Assembly (NCBI GenBank): GCA_001936135.1
Contig: CP012812.1
Location: forward strand, 1,116,001-1,180,000
Length of the DNA: 64,000 nt
DNA from: Saccharomycopsis fibuligera x Saccharomycopsis cf. fibuligera
Lineage: Eukaryota; Ascomycota; Saccharomycetes; Ascoideales; Saccharomycopsidaceae
Direction of reading: 5' to 3'
Part shown: piece by piece, positions 1 to 10,075 of the stretch
How the letters are laid out: each line of letters starts with the position of its first letter
How positions within the stretch are numbered: the first letter of the stretch is position 1
Made by a program: the position numbers and the translations under genes
Notes under the pieces: generated by a model
What the model was told of the DNA's origin: nothing
Databases searched by the model: none
The model's input: the letters and a program-made list of their open reading frames with translations, nothing else

Positions 1-110
1 GAAATTTTTAACAACTGCAAAACGTTCAATATGGCACATTGTTTTAATACATAATGATTTATATAACTAAAGGGTGAAGCCAATATTGCGTATTACCAAC
101 CTCCGAAGTA

Positions 111-272
111 ATGAAAATAGCAGATTTCCCAGTCATGTTTGAAAATTTAGATTCAACAATGCATGCGCATTATGCACAAAAACAGCCGAAACTGCGAGTA
201 AATGTAATGCAACAGATGCAACAATTTGAAAACGGTATGTCCAGAGAATTGGCAAGAAAAGAGGAGAGCTAA
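111..272 (+). CDS. Possible 53-residue small ORF, unrecognised
   Basis: An ATG opens a 53-codon frame ending in TAA. The predicted peptide is fairly polar, with an alternating Gln/Met stretch (VMQQMQQFENGM) and a charged C-terminus, so it could form a short helix. I recognise no family. The frame upstream reaches a stop at about 75, so it is not the visible tail of a longer exon. A GTATGT hexamer (a yeast 5' splice-site type) lies inside it at about 234, but I see no convincing branch point, so splicing is not claimed. It may be chance. Confidence 0.2.
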   Translation: MKIADFPVMFENLDSTMHAHYAQKQPKLRVNVMQQMQQFENGMSRELARKEES

Positions 273-1613
273 TGATTTGCATAATAATTGGGCACCTTTA
301 CGTCCACGCGAATTGCACAAACACCATAAACATCGAGAGACTTGACCTATGGATTATTTTACTCTAGATAATTCATATAACAATTAAATAGTTTGTTTTT
401 TTTTGTTCCTTTTTCACTAGCAAGTAATTATTCACTTTTCTCATACCTTTTTTGTACTCTTTTGAGATACCTCTAGCACATATCTTTTTTTCATTTTTTT
501 TCTAGCGATTGGTCATTTCTCCATAAAACGCTTGAGTGAAATAAACCCCATGCATGAGCATGACTTGTATTTAGATATGACCCGAATTAGGTATCTACAA
601 GTGTGCATCAACCTCCTGTCATTTTGTAGCTCCGGTCCTCAGCTAGTAATACCTGTCATTACAAACCATTTATACATAAGCGGACTTCGTCAGAGCATGC
701 TGCTCTATCAAATTATCTTCTTTGAAGCAAAACTTCTAGTAATTATCTGTGTATTCATATCTCCTCAAAGATAGCAAAAGTCTCTGATTACAAAGTGTAA
801 ACATGCTTTGGTCATGTTGAAGCTGTTTGCTTCATCTTGTTTTTGAAATGAGCTGTCCAATGATACTTTGCCAGTGGTGGGGTTGGCTGCGGTGCAAAGA
901 ATGCTCTTACCGGATTCAATTTTTTTTGTCCTCTATTAGGTTTCCCACATCAGCACGGACTACCGCCTTTGAATGTTGCACTTCTCAGTGTTCTTTCAAT
1001 GCAGAGTCACCAGTAACCGTAGATCCCAAACCAATCACAGTAAAGGGCGCCTCTTTCAAGAGACTTTTGCAGCACTTTGTGAAGATGACTGTTCAAGAAA
1101 AACAAATGTATCACCTATTAGTGAAAGATATGCGGTTGATGTTCCCCTACTTTTTGCGTATACATCCGCTGCATGATTATAGGACCTCATTATAGACATG
1201 TGAACTAAACATTTCATTTAAAAACAAAAATACTAGAAAAACAAAAAATAGATCAACGCAAATCATGAAAAAAAGTATATACCTTCACAGCAAAAACCCA
1301 AGACTTCAAATTGATTAGGTTGGGAAGTAGTCAAACAATCCCCAACCCGAAAAATAGATGAAAATATAGAAAGTCAAAAATTGAAAAAAAAACACGGAAC
1401 CCTAAAATAAAATAAAGATAAAATGGAAAAGAGTACAAAAATAGACAAAAAAATTCTAATCCCAAGATCAGCACTAAAGCCAAAAATGCATAGATGTTGA
1501 CAATGCGTTACTTCAAATAAATTGTTTCAATTTCGTTATGTTCTGAAAAATAGCCAGAAGCAAACTTCAACAAAACCTATTTCTATGGCTCTTTCAAATC
1601 TTAATTTACAACT
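273..1613. other. Gene-poor stretch, no confident gene
   Basis: AT-rich sequence with several T-rich tracts (about 390-520) and A-rich tracts (about 1220-1450). Short open frames occur, the most protein-like being an ATG-started 67-codon frame at 973-1176, but none resembles a known family. The right-hand 400 bp serve as the 3' flank of the neighbouring minus-strand gene. No tRNA or other RNA gene was recognised. Confidence 0.5.
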
Positions 1614-3686
1614 TCAAGGATATTTTACATCCAAATTATTTCTGTATTTGCGAACATCGCCCAGGGTGGCCTCATATTTTTTGAATGGCTCATCTGTTTT
1701 AAGCAAATCTGGGTAAATAACGTCTACCAATAGCAAGCCAACAAAACTGATACCAATAGTTGCAAATACCTTTTTGAAAAATCTGCGAATAAAAGTACTT
1801 TTTGGCTTATTAATAGTGGGGAAAAGTTCAGTGTCTTTACCTATAGATTTAAAGCTCTTTGAGAGTGTATCTTTATGCTTTTTATGTCCTTGATGATCAA
1901 CAAAAGAGCTAAAGTAGCCATTGAGGTCATTGGTAGTGCGCAATCCACTTAGTCTCGAGCTAAGCAAAAATGGCCAAAACATGAATGGCTTACCAGGATG
2001 CAAAATTTTGTTTTTCGACCATTCGTAAGCTCTAATCTCACGAAATTTAGACTCTTTTTCTAATTTTTGAGCCACTTTGATATCATTCAAAAGATCTTCC
2101 AAAATTTGGATGTTTTCTTTTGATGATAGAAGTTTTTCTATTTTATCCACAGAGTTCGTGGACAAGCTGTTTAAAACTTTTTTTGCCGGTACATGTTCAT
2201 TTGCAGTCGTTTCAAGGTCTTCGAGAGCACTTTTGGATGAGTCAATCTTTAATCTTTTCTCCAACAAGTTTACAACAGACTCCAATCTGCTAAATCTTTC
2301 CTGAAGATTATTATTATCAGGCGTAGCGGCTTGACCTGCTGATGCTTGCGGTTGCGCTGAATGAGATGTTTTGCCATTCTTTTTTAACAAATCTTGGTTA
2401 GAATACAATATTTGACTCGTAGTCTCATCTGCTGAATGGATGTCATTTACTATATCATCAATAACAGATTTCTTTAGTGGACTACCCTGCTTGTTAGCTT
2501 TCCCGGATCCTTTGAGATTTGCAAACATTTTTTCATACATGAGATCATCATTATAAAACTCTTTGTCAGTGCTAAAACTTGCGCCTTCTTTTCCTGGTGT
2601 TTTGTGTTGCTTTATAGCCTCATTGGTATCATTACCCTTGAAAATCTTTTTAGAATTCTTAGCGCCCAACTTGCTAAGATCAAGAGCCTCCAAACTTATA
2701 TTCTCTTTTCCAGCAAACAAATTTCTATACTCAACATCATCATTTTGATCCTCAGTTGTACCTAAACCCAGTGATTTGGAATGTTTTCTATCATTTCCCA
2801 AAAGCTTCTTGTTATATTGTCTGATATTTGATTTTGAGTTAGTGCCGCCTCCATGGAATTGGCCACCGGCAACGCTTCGCTCATTCAAAGCGTGACCACA
2901 ATGCAAAGAGTGCTTGTCAGCATGGAAATCTGACAAATTGGATTCCACTGCTTTGTTAATCTTGTTACCTTTGTCAATAGTGTGTTGGACAACTAACAAA
3001 TCATTAACATCCTCACCATCCCCTGGGTATCTGAGAAGTCTGTAGATTCCCTTTTTGCTGTCTTTTTTCACCTTGTCTTCCCTTTGATCAAGTTTGATTT
3101 TGATATCATCAATAAATTTTTCTTCATTGACCTTGACCGCTTCCTTCTCTGCCTCATTTTTTGTTTCTTCTGCTTTCTTTCTAAACTCCCGGAGAGCGTT
3201 GGCATTATATCCCATAGAAGGTTGCATGAATGAGGGATACTTCAAGTCGGGATCATTGCGAGATTTGAATGACGGTGCAGAAGGAGAAGTGTGAGAAAGG
3301 TCGACCGGCTTAGCATCAGTGTCAAAAGCCTCTTTACTGGTACTATCTTTTAATCTGGATTCATATCCTGGCGTTTGGCTATCAGGAGCAGTCTTCAGGG
3401 TTGGCTCTTCTACAAACTTGTTTTTTTTTTTCAATGTGATCAAGTCGATCTCGAAATCATCATTGTCTTTATTTTTATATCCATTTGTACTGGCAGTTTT
3501 TCCTTTTTCCGCTGGTTTCTCCTTGGAAGGTTTGCCAACATTGGCCTGTATGATTCGAAAATAGACATGAGATGATTTCCCGGTGAAGCCTCGTTGTTGC
3601 AGGTTAATCAACTTGTTAGTACCTTCCTTAGCAGGCAATTTCAAAAACGAGGATCTAGCTATTATGCTATCTGTTATTTTTAACAT
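1614..3686 (-). CDS. Hypothetical 690-residue protein, probably mitochondrial, one C-terminal membrane segment
   Basis: I do not recognise the family. The N-terminus (MLKITDSIIARSSFLKLP) is basic and hydroxylated with few acids, as in a mitochondrial presequence. Residues about 60-450 are highly charged and low in hydrophobics, so largely disordered, with a Lys-rich run near 85. A predicted coiled-coil-like segment (ERFSRLESVVNLLEKRLK) lies near 465, followed by a more structured part containing WSKNKILHPGKPFMFWPF. One hydrophobic span (VFATIGISFVGLLLVDVIY) sits at about residues 640-660, leaving a short charged tail. The start is the first ATG of the frame and is preceded by the promoter shared with YTM1. 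A mitochondrial inner-membrane protein is my inference only; the closest guess is a mitochondrial gene-expression factor, which I cannot confirm. Confidence 0.8.
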   Translation of the reverse strand: MLKITDSIIARSSFLKLPAKEGTNKLINLQQRGFTGKSSHVYFRIIQANVGKPSKEKPAEKGKTASTNGYKNKDNDDFEIDLITLKKKNKFVEEPTLKTAPDSQTPGYESRLKDSTSKEAFDTDAKPVDLSHTSPSAPSFKSRNDPDLKYPSFMQPSMGYNANALREFRKKAEETKNEAEKEAVKVNEEKFIDDIKIKLDQREDKVKKDSKKGIYRLLRYPGDGEDVNDLLVVQHTIDKGNKINKAVESNLSDFHADKHSLHCGHALNERSVAGGQFHGGGTNSKSNIRQYNKKLLGNDRKHSKSLGLGTTEDQNDDVEYRNLFAGKENISLEALDLSKLGAKNSKKIFKGNDTNEAIKQHKTPGKEGASFSTDKEFYNDDLMYEKMFANLKGSGKANKQGSPLKKSVIDDIVNDIHSADETTSQILYSNQDLLKKNGKTSHSAQPQASAGQAATPDNNNLQERFSRLESVVNLLEKRLKIDSSKSALEDLETTANEHVPAKKVLNSLSTNSVDKIEKLLSSKENIQILEDLLNDIKVAQKLEKESKFREIRAYEWSKNKILHPGKPFMFWPFLLSSRLSGLRTTNDLNGYFSSFVDHQGHKKHKDTLSKSFKSIGKDTELFPTINKPKSTFIRRFFKKVFATIGISFVGLLLVDVIYPDLLKTDEPFKKYEATLGDVRKYRNNLDVKYP

Positions 3687-4038
3687 TGCGGTTTAGTGCT
3701 TTGATGTTAATGGGGATCAATTGATTGTTAAGCGCTAGGGGGTGAATCAAAAAATCAACCGCCAGATATGTCTTTTGGGTGCTTAAAGCCTTCTTCTCTC
3801 CCTGGATGGCGGCTAACTGCCTCCCTTGAGTCGCCAGAAAAAGCGGAGCAGGCATCTCATCGCACCCTCCACCGGGGCTCGCAACAGCACCCCCTCTGCA
3901 TCCAAAAAATTTTTTTATTTTTTTTTTTACATTCTGTTTTCTCTTAGTGAGAAGAAAATATTTCAACATATATCACTCTTTGCACTTGGGATATCTGCAG
4001 GACTATTACCATCACCATTAATAACCAGCATATACACA
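3687..4038. promoter_or_regulatory. Divergent promoter of the hypothetical gene and YTM1, with PAC and RRPE motifs
   Basis: This 352 bp spacer holds CTCATCGC at 3856-3863, the exact reverse complement of the PAC core GCGATGAG, and A6T7 at 3904-3916, matching the RRPE core AAAAATTTT. The two lie about 40 bp apart and 120-180 bp before the YTM1 ATG. PAC plus RRPE is the established signature of ribosome-biogenesis genes in yeasts, which fits YTM1. Whether the minus-strand partner is co-regulated cannot be told from sequence. Confidence 0.75.
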
Positions 4039-5469
4039 ATGGCAGAAAGCGCTGATAAGTCTCAGGTTAAGATAAAGCTTATTACCAAAGAGCAGGATGA
4101 AAGCTTGCAGGTCTCCGATTCTGCTTTGTATGTCCCAATATCATTGAAGAGATATGGTTTGTCAGAGATTGTTAACTACTTGTTAGTGCAGCAGAATAAA
4201 AGAGATGAATCTGACAAAGCTGTGCCATTCGACTTTTTGATTAACGATACCTTACTCAATACTTCTTTAGAACAATACTTGGTTAAGAACGCTTTGTCCA
4301 ACGAAGTGCTTTTGACTTTAGAGTATAAGAAATCCGTACTACCACCATTGTTTTTGTCTAGTTTTAATAACGACGACTGGGTATCTGCAATCAGTGTTGT
4401 TCATGATGAAAATATACTCAAAGGTAATGCTTATGAGCCAAGAATATTGACCGGGTCTTATGATGGTATTGTGAGAACTTGGGACATGAGCGGTAAGATT
4501 CAAAAACAACTCAGTGGTCATTCTGCTCCAATCAGAGCCGTCAAGTGGATCTCTGAAACAAGAATGGTATCTGCCGGTAATGACAGACAAGTAAGATTAT
4601 GGAAAGTCAAAAATACTTCTGGAAATCCAGATAAAGATGATGTTGATGAGGATGCTGACCTTGAAGAAGATGATGATAAGCCGGAAGAAGGTAAGACAAT
4701 AGCCATTTTGGAAGGACACAAGGCACCAGTTGTATCTTTGGATGTTAGTTTGAAAGAAAGCCGAATCTTGTCTGCTTCTTACGATAACAGTATTGCTGTG
4801 TGGTCAACCAACCAAAAAGATATGGATCCTATAACATATGAACATGATCGTCTTTCCAATAATTTGACTTCAACTGCAGCCAAAAAGAGAAGAAAGCTTG
4901 CTATTGCTGATGAATCTATCAAGCGTAGATCTCCATTGATGAAAATGGAATCTCATAGACAGCCAGTTGAATCTGTTATCTTCTCCAAATTGGATTCTAC
5001 TGTTGGGTACTCTGTTTCTCAAGATCACTCCATTAAAACTTGGGATTTAATAACAGGTAGAAACGTCAATACTTCAACTACTGGTTATTCATTGCTTTCT
5101 GCTTTAGAAATGCCAAGCCTCAATGTTTTGGTGGCTGGCTCTTCTGCTAGACATATTATTTTGCATGATCCAAGGATAGATGCTACTAGCATTGTTTCTA
5201 AACAATTAATAGGACACAAAAACTTTGTAGTTGATTTGGCCAAAGATCCAATCAATGATTACACATTTGCTAGTGCTTCTCATGATGGAAGTGTTAAAGT
5301 TTGGGATATTAGATCAGACAAGAGCATTTATTCCTTGACTAGAGAGCAAAATTCCACTGGTGGTCATGAAAAGGTTTTGGCTGTCGACTGGCATGAGAAA
5401 GTTGGTATTGTTAGTGGTGGTGAAGATAAAAAGATACAGATCAACAAAGGTACAGATATAACAAATTAA
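4039..5469 (+). CDS. YTM1: Ytm1, WD-repeat ribosome biogenesis factor
   Basis: Ytm1 joins Erb1 and Nop7 in the PeBoW-type complex that matures 27S pre-rRNA and the 60S subunit in the nucleolus; its N-terminal ubiquitin-like (NLE) domain is the part the AAA ATPase Rea1/Mdn1 pulls on. Here residues about 10-90 fit the NLE domain (KIKLITKEQDESLQVSDSA, then VPISLKRYGLSEIVNYLL). WD40 blades follow: SYDGIVRTWDMSG, GNDRQVRLWKV, SYDNSIAVWS, SQDHSIKTWDLITG, SHDGSVKVWDIRS and a final GGEDKKIQI. An acidic Asp/Glu insert sits between the second and third of these. The predicted 476 residues are close to the 460 of S. cerevisiae. The frame is open further upstream to 3826, but only through non-ATG codons and promoter sequence; the ATG at 4039 gives the conserved N-terminus. 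Convergent with the next gene, gap about 118 bp. Confidence 0.96.
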   Translation: MAESADKSQVKIKLITKEQDESLQVSDSALYVPISLKRYGLSEIVNYLLVQQNKRDESDKAVPFDFLINDTLLNTSLEQYLVKNALSNEVLLTLEYKKSVLPPLFLSSFNNDDWVSAISVVHDENILKGNAYEPRILTGSYDGIVRTWDMSGKIQKQLSGHSAPIRAVKWISETRMVSAGNDRQVRLWKVKNTSGNPDKDDVDEDADLEEDDDKPEEGKTIAILEGHKAPVVSLDVSLKESRILSASYDNSIAVWSTNQKDMDPITYEHDRLSNNLTSTAAKKRRKLAIADESIKRRSPLMKMESHRQPVESVIFSKLDSTVGYSVSQDHSIKTWDLITGRNVNTSTTGYSLLSALEMPSLNVLVAGSSARHIILHDPRIDATSIVSKQLIGHKNFVVDLAKDPINDYTFASASHDGSVKVWDIRSDKSIYSLTREQNSTGGHEKVLAVDWHEKVGIVSGGEDKKIQINKGTDITN

Positions 5470-5587
5470 GCTGTTGTTCTACATTAATTAATGCATGCTA
5501 TAGAAAAATCGTTTCAAATTTAGAAATCGTTACTTTGATCATTGTAAGTTTTTGTGTTACGAGTGAACTTTGAAGAGTTATGCAGTA

Positions 5588-6853
5588 TCATTTGTTGAAA
5601 CTTTTTTCAAACCTCGATACCCATCTTGCAACGCCGTAATTTCCTTGCCATAGACTCTTCTTATCAGTCAAATATCCAATTAACGGTCCATCTAATGGAT
5701 TAATGTCTTCGATATCAGACCAGCCATATAATTTACGCAATTTTTTCCATTCGTTTAAGGTTGGCTCGATTTTTGGAGATGAGCCGTACTTGAGCGGTCC
5801 TAAATTGACCCAGTACGCTTTCTTATCGCCAATTATTCTAGTTATAGCGTCCAAGTATTCAAAAATGTTTTCTGCAGTATCAACAAAGAACTCCGTTACT
5901 ATGATTACATTCTCTGCTTCTTGAGATTGGCTATCAGAATGAAGCTCAAATTTTCTGAAATCCTGGTGATGCAATGATAAATTTGAAGGTTTGTTCAAAC
6001 CGACATTCAATTGTATGGTACGTAGCTGATCCTCAAGACTAATGTGATGCGAGTATGAGTGTATGAATGGGTAAATGGTATATCCATTATCTTTAGTATG
6101 GGTCTTATTGTAAATAAAATTGTTAAATAAAAACATAAGTAAAGAAAATTCAATTGCATGCACTTGGCAATAATTCTGTAATGCGATTTCGTGAGCTGCT
6201 CTGCCCAAGCCAGATCCAGGAACAACTACTATAGTGTTTCCTCTCTTCACATTTTTGTCTAATTGAGATATTTGGTTTAAACTGTCTGTGAAAAATTTAA
6301 GAATTGGTTTGATTTCTTTCTCTCCTACTGTAGACCAGTCTCTTTGGTAATGACAGAGTGTTTCAATAATTCTGAAGTTCTGCTTTGACGGTACAGCAAT
6401 TCTCATTTCTGCTGGAGTCACTTCATACTCATCAATTGCTGCACTTGCTATATCATCAACAATGATAGAATTGGTGCTAATTGCATGCTCTATCTTGTCT
6501 ACTCTGTCCAAGTAGTTGATTTGTTTTGCAATCTGTTTATGCGGTTGTGGAAGCGTATTGTATAACACTTTTCTTCTACCATTCCATTTCTCCGTCTTTA
6601 ACTTGTAATTTTGCAATGAGCTGATTGTATTGATAAGTTCAATTCTCTCTTTAGAAAGATCGGTTTTGGCAATTCTATTGAAGATAAATCCTAAACTTTT
6701 GGATCGATACAAGTTTGACAACATAACAAGGACGAATACTATGAAAACTAGCTTATTGTTGACGTTGAATAAAAGTAGGACGGCATACAAGATAAACGAA
6801 AGAGATGTATTGGTTATAAGGTTGCTAATATCCTTCTGAGTTGCTCTGTTCAT
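5588..6853 (-). CDS. Carnosine N-methyltransferase family (N2227) protein, YNL092W-like
   Basis: A 421-residue protein whose residues about 90-418 match the N2227/carnosine N-methyltransferase family, which uses S-adenosylmethionine to methylate histidine-containing substrates in animals; the yeast member YNL092W is poorly characterised. The SAM-binding motif is visible as VVVPGSGLGRAAHEIA near residues 207-222, followed by the family-typical ALQNYCQVHAIEFSLLMFLF, later VIIVTEFFVDTAENIFEYLD and YWVNLGPLKYG. Unusually, the N-terminus carries one or two hydrophobic stretches (SFILYAVLLLFNV and KLVFIVFVLVMLSNLY) at about residues 18-48, suggesting membrane attachment. The ATG is the first in frame. 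The true substrate in yeast is unknown. It lies tail to tail with YTM1 and head to head with GUA1, 568 bp apart. Confidence 0.88.
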   Translation of the reverse strand: MNRATQKDISNLITNTSLSFILYAVLLLFNVNNKLVFIVFVLVMLSNLYRSKSLGFIFNRIAKTDLSKERIELINTISSLQNYKLKTEKWNGRRKVLYNTLPQPHKQIAKQINYLDRVDKIEHAISTNSIIVDDIASAAIDEYEVTPAEMRIAVPSKQNFRIIETLCHYQRDWSTVGEKEIKPILKFFTDSLNQISQLDKNVKRGNTIVVVPGSGLGRAAHEIALQNYCQVHAIEFSLLMFLFNNFIYNKTHTKDNGYTIYPFIHSYSHHISLEDQLRTIQLNVGLNKPSNLSLHHQDFRKFELHSDSQSQEAENVIIVTEFFVDTAENIFEYLDAITRIIGDKKAYWVNLGPLKYGSSPKIEPTLNEWKKLRKLYGWSDIEDINPLDGPLIGYLTDKKSLWQGNYGVARWVSRFEKSFNK

Positions 6854-7421
6854 TATTGCAGAGCTCTCATATGTTTGTCTTCTGTGGCTCAGATTGGAGA
6901 ATTGTCAAAAAGTTTGATATTTTAGTTGACGAAAAATTAAAAATATCCTAACGGCTGGCAACGCAGTAACAGTCCCAGCGCACTGACCTCGCACTAACTA
7001 CAACAACGTAAAAAGAAACTAGAACGCGCCATAACTGACTCATTGAAAAGGTCATCCTGTATCCATCAAAAACATTACTCATAATTACAAGCTGTATATT
7101 AAATATCCCGTAGAAATCCTAAGTTGCCCAAAGAGGAAATCGCAGTGCTCATCTCTCGGTAACCCACTGCAGTTATATGCCTTCCTATGCGTGTATCCCA
7201 CGGGTAATTTTCGGTTTTCCAAAAGAAAAAAAAAAAAATTTTTTTCTCGTTACTCATCGAGGAGTTTATATACTGCTGGGCTCCGTTTATCTCAAAAAAC
7301 ATTGAGAAGAGAAAAAAAATTTCTTTCTTGGTTTTTTGGCTTTTGTTGTTGGTGGTTCAGCAATCAGCTCTCGCACCCATACTTGATCCTATAGATATAG
7401 ACATTTCACACACTAGCAATC
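6854..7421. promoter_or_regulatory. Divergent spacer with GUA1 promoter: PAC-like site, A/T tract, TATA
   Basis: The part nearest GUA1 contains an A13T7 tract at 7226-7245 (RRPE-like), CTCATCGA at 7253-7260 (one mismatch to the PAC reverse complement CTCATCGC) and TATATA at 7267-7272, about 150 bp before the GUA1 ATG. This suggests that GMP synthase follows the ribosome-biogenesis programme, which consumes GTP. The half next to the methyltransferase gene shows no motif I can name. Confidence 0.5.
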
Positions 7422-9002
7422 ATGGCTTCTGTTGAACCAGTTTCTCAAGTTTTCGACACCGTCTTAGTCTTGGACTTCGGCTCCCAATACTCTCATTTGA
7501 TCACTCGTCGTTTGAGAGAATTCAACATCTATGCTGAGATGTTGCCATGCACTCAAAAGATAAAAGACTTGAACTGGACTCCAAAGGGCATCATTTTGTC
7601 AGGGGGCCCATACTCTGTCTTTGCTGAAGATGCTCCACATGTTGACCACGCCATCTTTGACCTTAACGTTCCAATATTGGGTATATGTTACGGTATGCAA
7701 GAGTTAGCCTGGATCAACGGTAAAGGTGTTGCTAGAGGTGAAAAGAGAGAATATGGTCCAGCTGTGATCAATGTCGAGGACAAATCTTCTCCTTTGTTTA
7801 AGGATGTTGATAATTCCAAGGTTTGGATGTCCCATCATGACAAATTGTCTGCTTTGCCAAATGGTTTCAAAACTATTGCTACTTCTACCAACTCTCCATT
7901 TGCTGCTATTGCTCATCTTGAAAAACCGATTTTTGGTTTGCAATTCCACCCAGAAGTCACACATTCTGTTCAAGGTAAATTCTTGTTAAGAAACTTTGCC
8001 GTTGATATCTGTAAAGTTAACAATAACTGGACTATGGAAAACTTCATTGATACTGAAATTCAAAGAATCAGACAATTGGTTGGTCCAACTGCTGAAGTTA
8101 TCGGTGCTGTTTCTGGTGGTGTTGATTCTACTGTTGCCGCTAGATTGATGAAAGAAGCTATTGGTGACAGATTTCATGCTATTTTGGTTGATAATGGTGT
8201 TTTGAGATTGAATGAAGCTGAAAATGTTAAGAAAATTTTGTGTGATGGTTTAGGTATCAACTTGACTGTTATTGACGCTTCTGAAGAATTCTTATCCAAA
8301 TTGAAGGGTGTCACTGACCCTGAAAAAAAGAGAAAGATCATTGGTAACACTTTCATCCATGTCTTTGAAAGAGAAGCTTCTAGAATTAAGCCAAAACACG
8401 AAGGTGAAGAAATTGAATTTTTGTTGCAAGGTACTTTGTACCCTGATGTGATTGAATCTATTTCTTTCAAAGGCCCATCTCAAACTATTAAGACTCATCA
8501 TAACGTTGGTGGTTTATTAGATGACATGAAATTGAAATTGATTGAACCATTGAGAGAATTATTTAAGGATGAAGTCAGACACTTGGGTGAATTATTGGGT
8601 ATTTCTCATGAATTGGTGTGGAGACACCCATTCCCAGGTCCAGGTATCGCTATTAGAGTCTTAGGTGAAGTTACTAAGGAGCAAGTTGAAATTGCTAGAA
8701 AAGCCGACCATATTTACATTGAAGAAATCAGAAAAGCTGGTTTATACAACAACATTTCTCAAGCTTTTGCTTGTTTGTTGCCAGTTAAAACTGTTGGTGT
8801 TATGGGCGATCAAAGAGTTTATGAACAAGTCATTGCTTTGAGAGCTATTGAAACTGTTGACTTTATGACTGCTGACTGGTATCCATTTGACGGTAAGTTT
8901 TTGAGACATGTTTCTAGTAGAATTGTTAACGAAGTTGATGGTGTTGCTAGAGTTGTCTATGATATTACTTCCAAACCACCAGCCACTGTTGAATGGGAAT
9001 AA
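7422..9002 (+). CDS. GUA1: GMP synthase (glutamine-hydrolysing)
   Basis: Converts XMP to GMP with ATP and glutamine, the last step of guanine nucleotide synthesis, in the cytosol. The 526-residue protein has an N-terminal class I glutamine amidotransferase domain (about 12-205): [12 protein letters not shown], the nucleophile Cys89 in LGICYGMQE, and the His/Glu of [10 protein letters not shown]. The ATP pyrophosphatase domain follows, with the PP-loop [14 protein letters not shown] near residues 228-241, then [12 protein letters not shown] and the conserved [16 protein letters not shown]; the C-terminal dimerisation domain ends [12 protein letters not shown], as in the family. Length matches S. 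cerevisiae Gua1 (525). Codons are strongly biased (TTG, GGT, GCT), as in highly expressed genes, increasingly so towards the 3' half. It is the target pathway of mycophenolic acid, though no resistance feature is seen here. Convergent with PPT2. Confidence 0.98.
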   Translation: MASVEPVSQVFDTVLVLDFGSQYSHLITRRLREFNIYAEMLPCTQKIKDLNWTPKGIILSGGPYSVFAEDAPHVDHAIFDLNVPILGICYGMQELAWINGKGVARGEKREYGPAVINVEDKSSPLFKDVDNSKVWMSHHDKLSALPNGFKTIATSTNSPFAAIAHLEKPIFGLQFHPEVTHSVQGKFLLRNFAVDICKVNNNWTMENFIDTEIQRIRQLVGPTAEVIGAVSGGVDSTVAARLMKEAIGDRFHAILVDNGVLRLNEAENVKKILCDGLGINLTVIDASEEFLSKLKGVTDPEKKRKIIGNTFIHVFEREASRIKPKHEGEEIEFLLQGTLYPDVIESISFKGPSQTIKTHHNVGGLLDDMKLKLIEPLRELFKDEVRHLGELLGISHELVWRHPFPGPGIAIRVLGEVTKEQVEIARKADHIYIEEIRKAGLYNNISQAFACLLPVKTVGVMGDQRVYEQVIALRAIETVDFMTADWYPFDGKFLRHVSSRIVNEVDGVARVVYDITSKPPATVEWE

Positions 9003-9235
9003 ACTATTTACTGGTGAGGTCATACTAAATTGTCCTTTACGGACACTTTTTTTTTCTGTTTGTTTTTTCTCTGTTATTTTTTTTTTCTTTTTTTGTTAAT
9101 TATTAATTTAATTATTTATCTGTACAGTAGTTTTGATATATACTCTGCTCTTTAGGACTATGAGCTGTATCGCTGAGTTTTTACATGGAAGACTGTTTTT
9201 ACAATTAAAAAACCTATATTCTTTTGCATATCTAC

Positions 9236-9748
9236 TTATTGATTTTTTATCTCAGCGAATCTCTGCCGTAGCACTGTGGCTATCAATAAATCTTTGTCGT
9301 GACTAATAGTAAGCATGAAAATATTGCATTTAGGCTCAATATTCATACCTGACTCGACATCCCAGGAAATTAAAGGCTTACCATTGGAATCATTTGTCTT
9401 GTACCAGTTTTTAAACTCAAACTGTTTTTGCTGAGATACGTCCAAAGTCTTGAATAATGCTTCCTTGGCTGCCCAAGATCCAGCAAATACCTGAGCGCAT
9501 TTATCCACTGCTACTGCTACTGTGTTTGTGTTGTCGCTGGTGTGCTGCTGGTTGACAACTGATAGTAACTTTTGAAATTTGGGATATTCGTGCTTGTGAT
9601 TCAATATCCTCAAAGCGAGTCTATTCACGTATGAGCTGTGCACGCCATGTTTTTGAACAAGATGCTTGAACCTCTGGACATTAATGATGTCGACACCTAT
9701 ACCAATTACTTCACGGATCATATGAGACAACGGAAGAAAATTTTCCAT
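9236..9748 (-). CDS. PPT2: Ppt2, mitochondrial phosphopantetheine:protein transferase
   Basis: Transfers 4'-phosphopantetheine from coenzyme A to the mitochondrial acyl carrier protein, needed for type II fatty acid and lipoate synthesis. The AcpS-type fold is recognisable: motif 1 as VIGIGVDIINVQRF close to the N-terminus, with the metal-binding Asp in GVDI, and motif 3 as FAGSWAAKEALFK with the conserved Trp, Lys and Glu. The C-terminal ISHDKDLLIATVL fits the last family motif. The predicted 170 residues match the 173 of S. cerevisiae Ppt2. I chose the ATG at 9748; a second ATG at 9721 would remove nine residues and still keep motif 1. A non-ATG extension to 9757 is possible but unsupported. 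Divergent from the next gene. Confidence 0.9.
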   Translation of the reverse strand: MENFLPLSHMIREVIGIGVDIINVQRFKHLVQKHGVHSSYVNRLALRILNHKHEYPKFQKLLSVVNQQHTSDNTNTVAVAVDKCAQVFAGSWAAKEALFKTLDVSQQKQFEFKNWYKTNDSNGKPLISWDVESGMNIEPKCNIFMLTISHDKDLLIATVLRQRFAEIKNQ

Positions 9749-10075
9749 CTCAGTCAAAGCTCTCCAGTACTAAGAGCGTTTCCAGCTGGTTAATTACTTC
9801 CTTCACAGAAATAAAAGTTTCGATATTTTGAATTTCCCGCGTTTTACCCGCCAGAGTGGGATCCCTGTGTGTGCAGAGCATTTCCTGCCATCGGATTACT
9901 ATTGTACTGATGATGATTAGTGTCCAAGTGAAGACTAGTCATCGCCATACGCAAACCATCTCAGATGAGCATACTTTTGCATTAACAGTGTACAAATCTA
10001 CTAGACAGCAGCCAATTCAGCCAAAATATAGTCACAAACATTTGGAAGATTCAGCCAGCGGGATAGCCACCGAAC
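9749..10075. other. Divergent spacer between PPT2 and the 985-residue gene
   Basis: About 330 bp. I see no firm TATA box or named factor site. A non-ATG open frame runs through part of it but overlaps the next gene in another frame and looks accidental. Confidence 0.4.

Noticed and set aside
827-1195. 122-codon frame on the plus strand
   Set aside because: Starts at a non-ATG codon and resembles no family; overlaps the 973-1176 frame, so at most one could be real.
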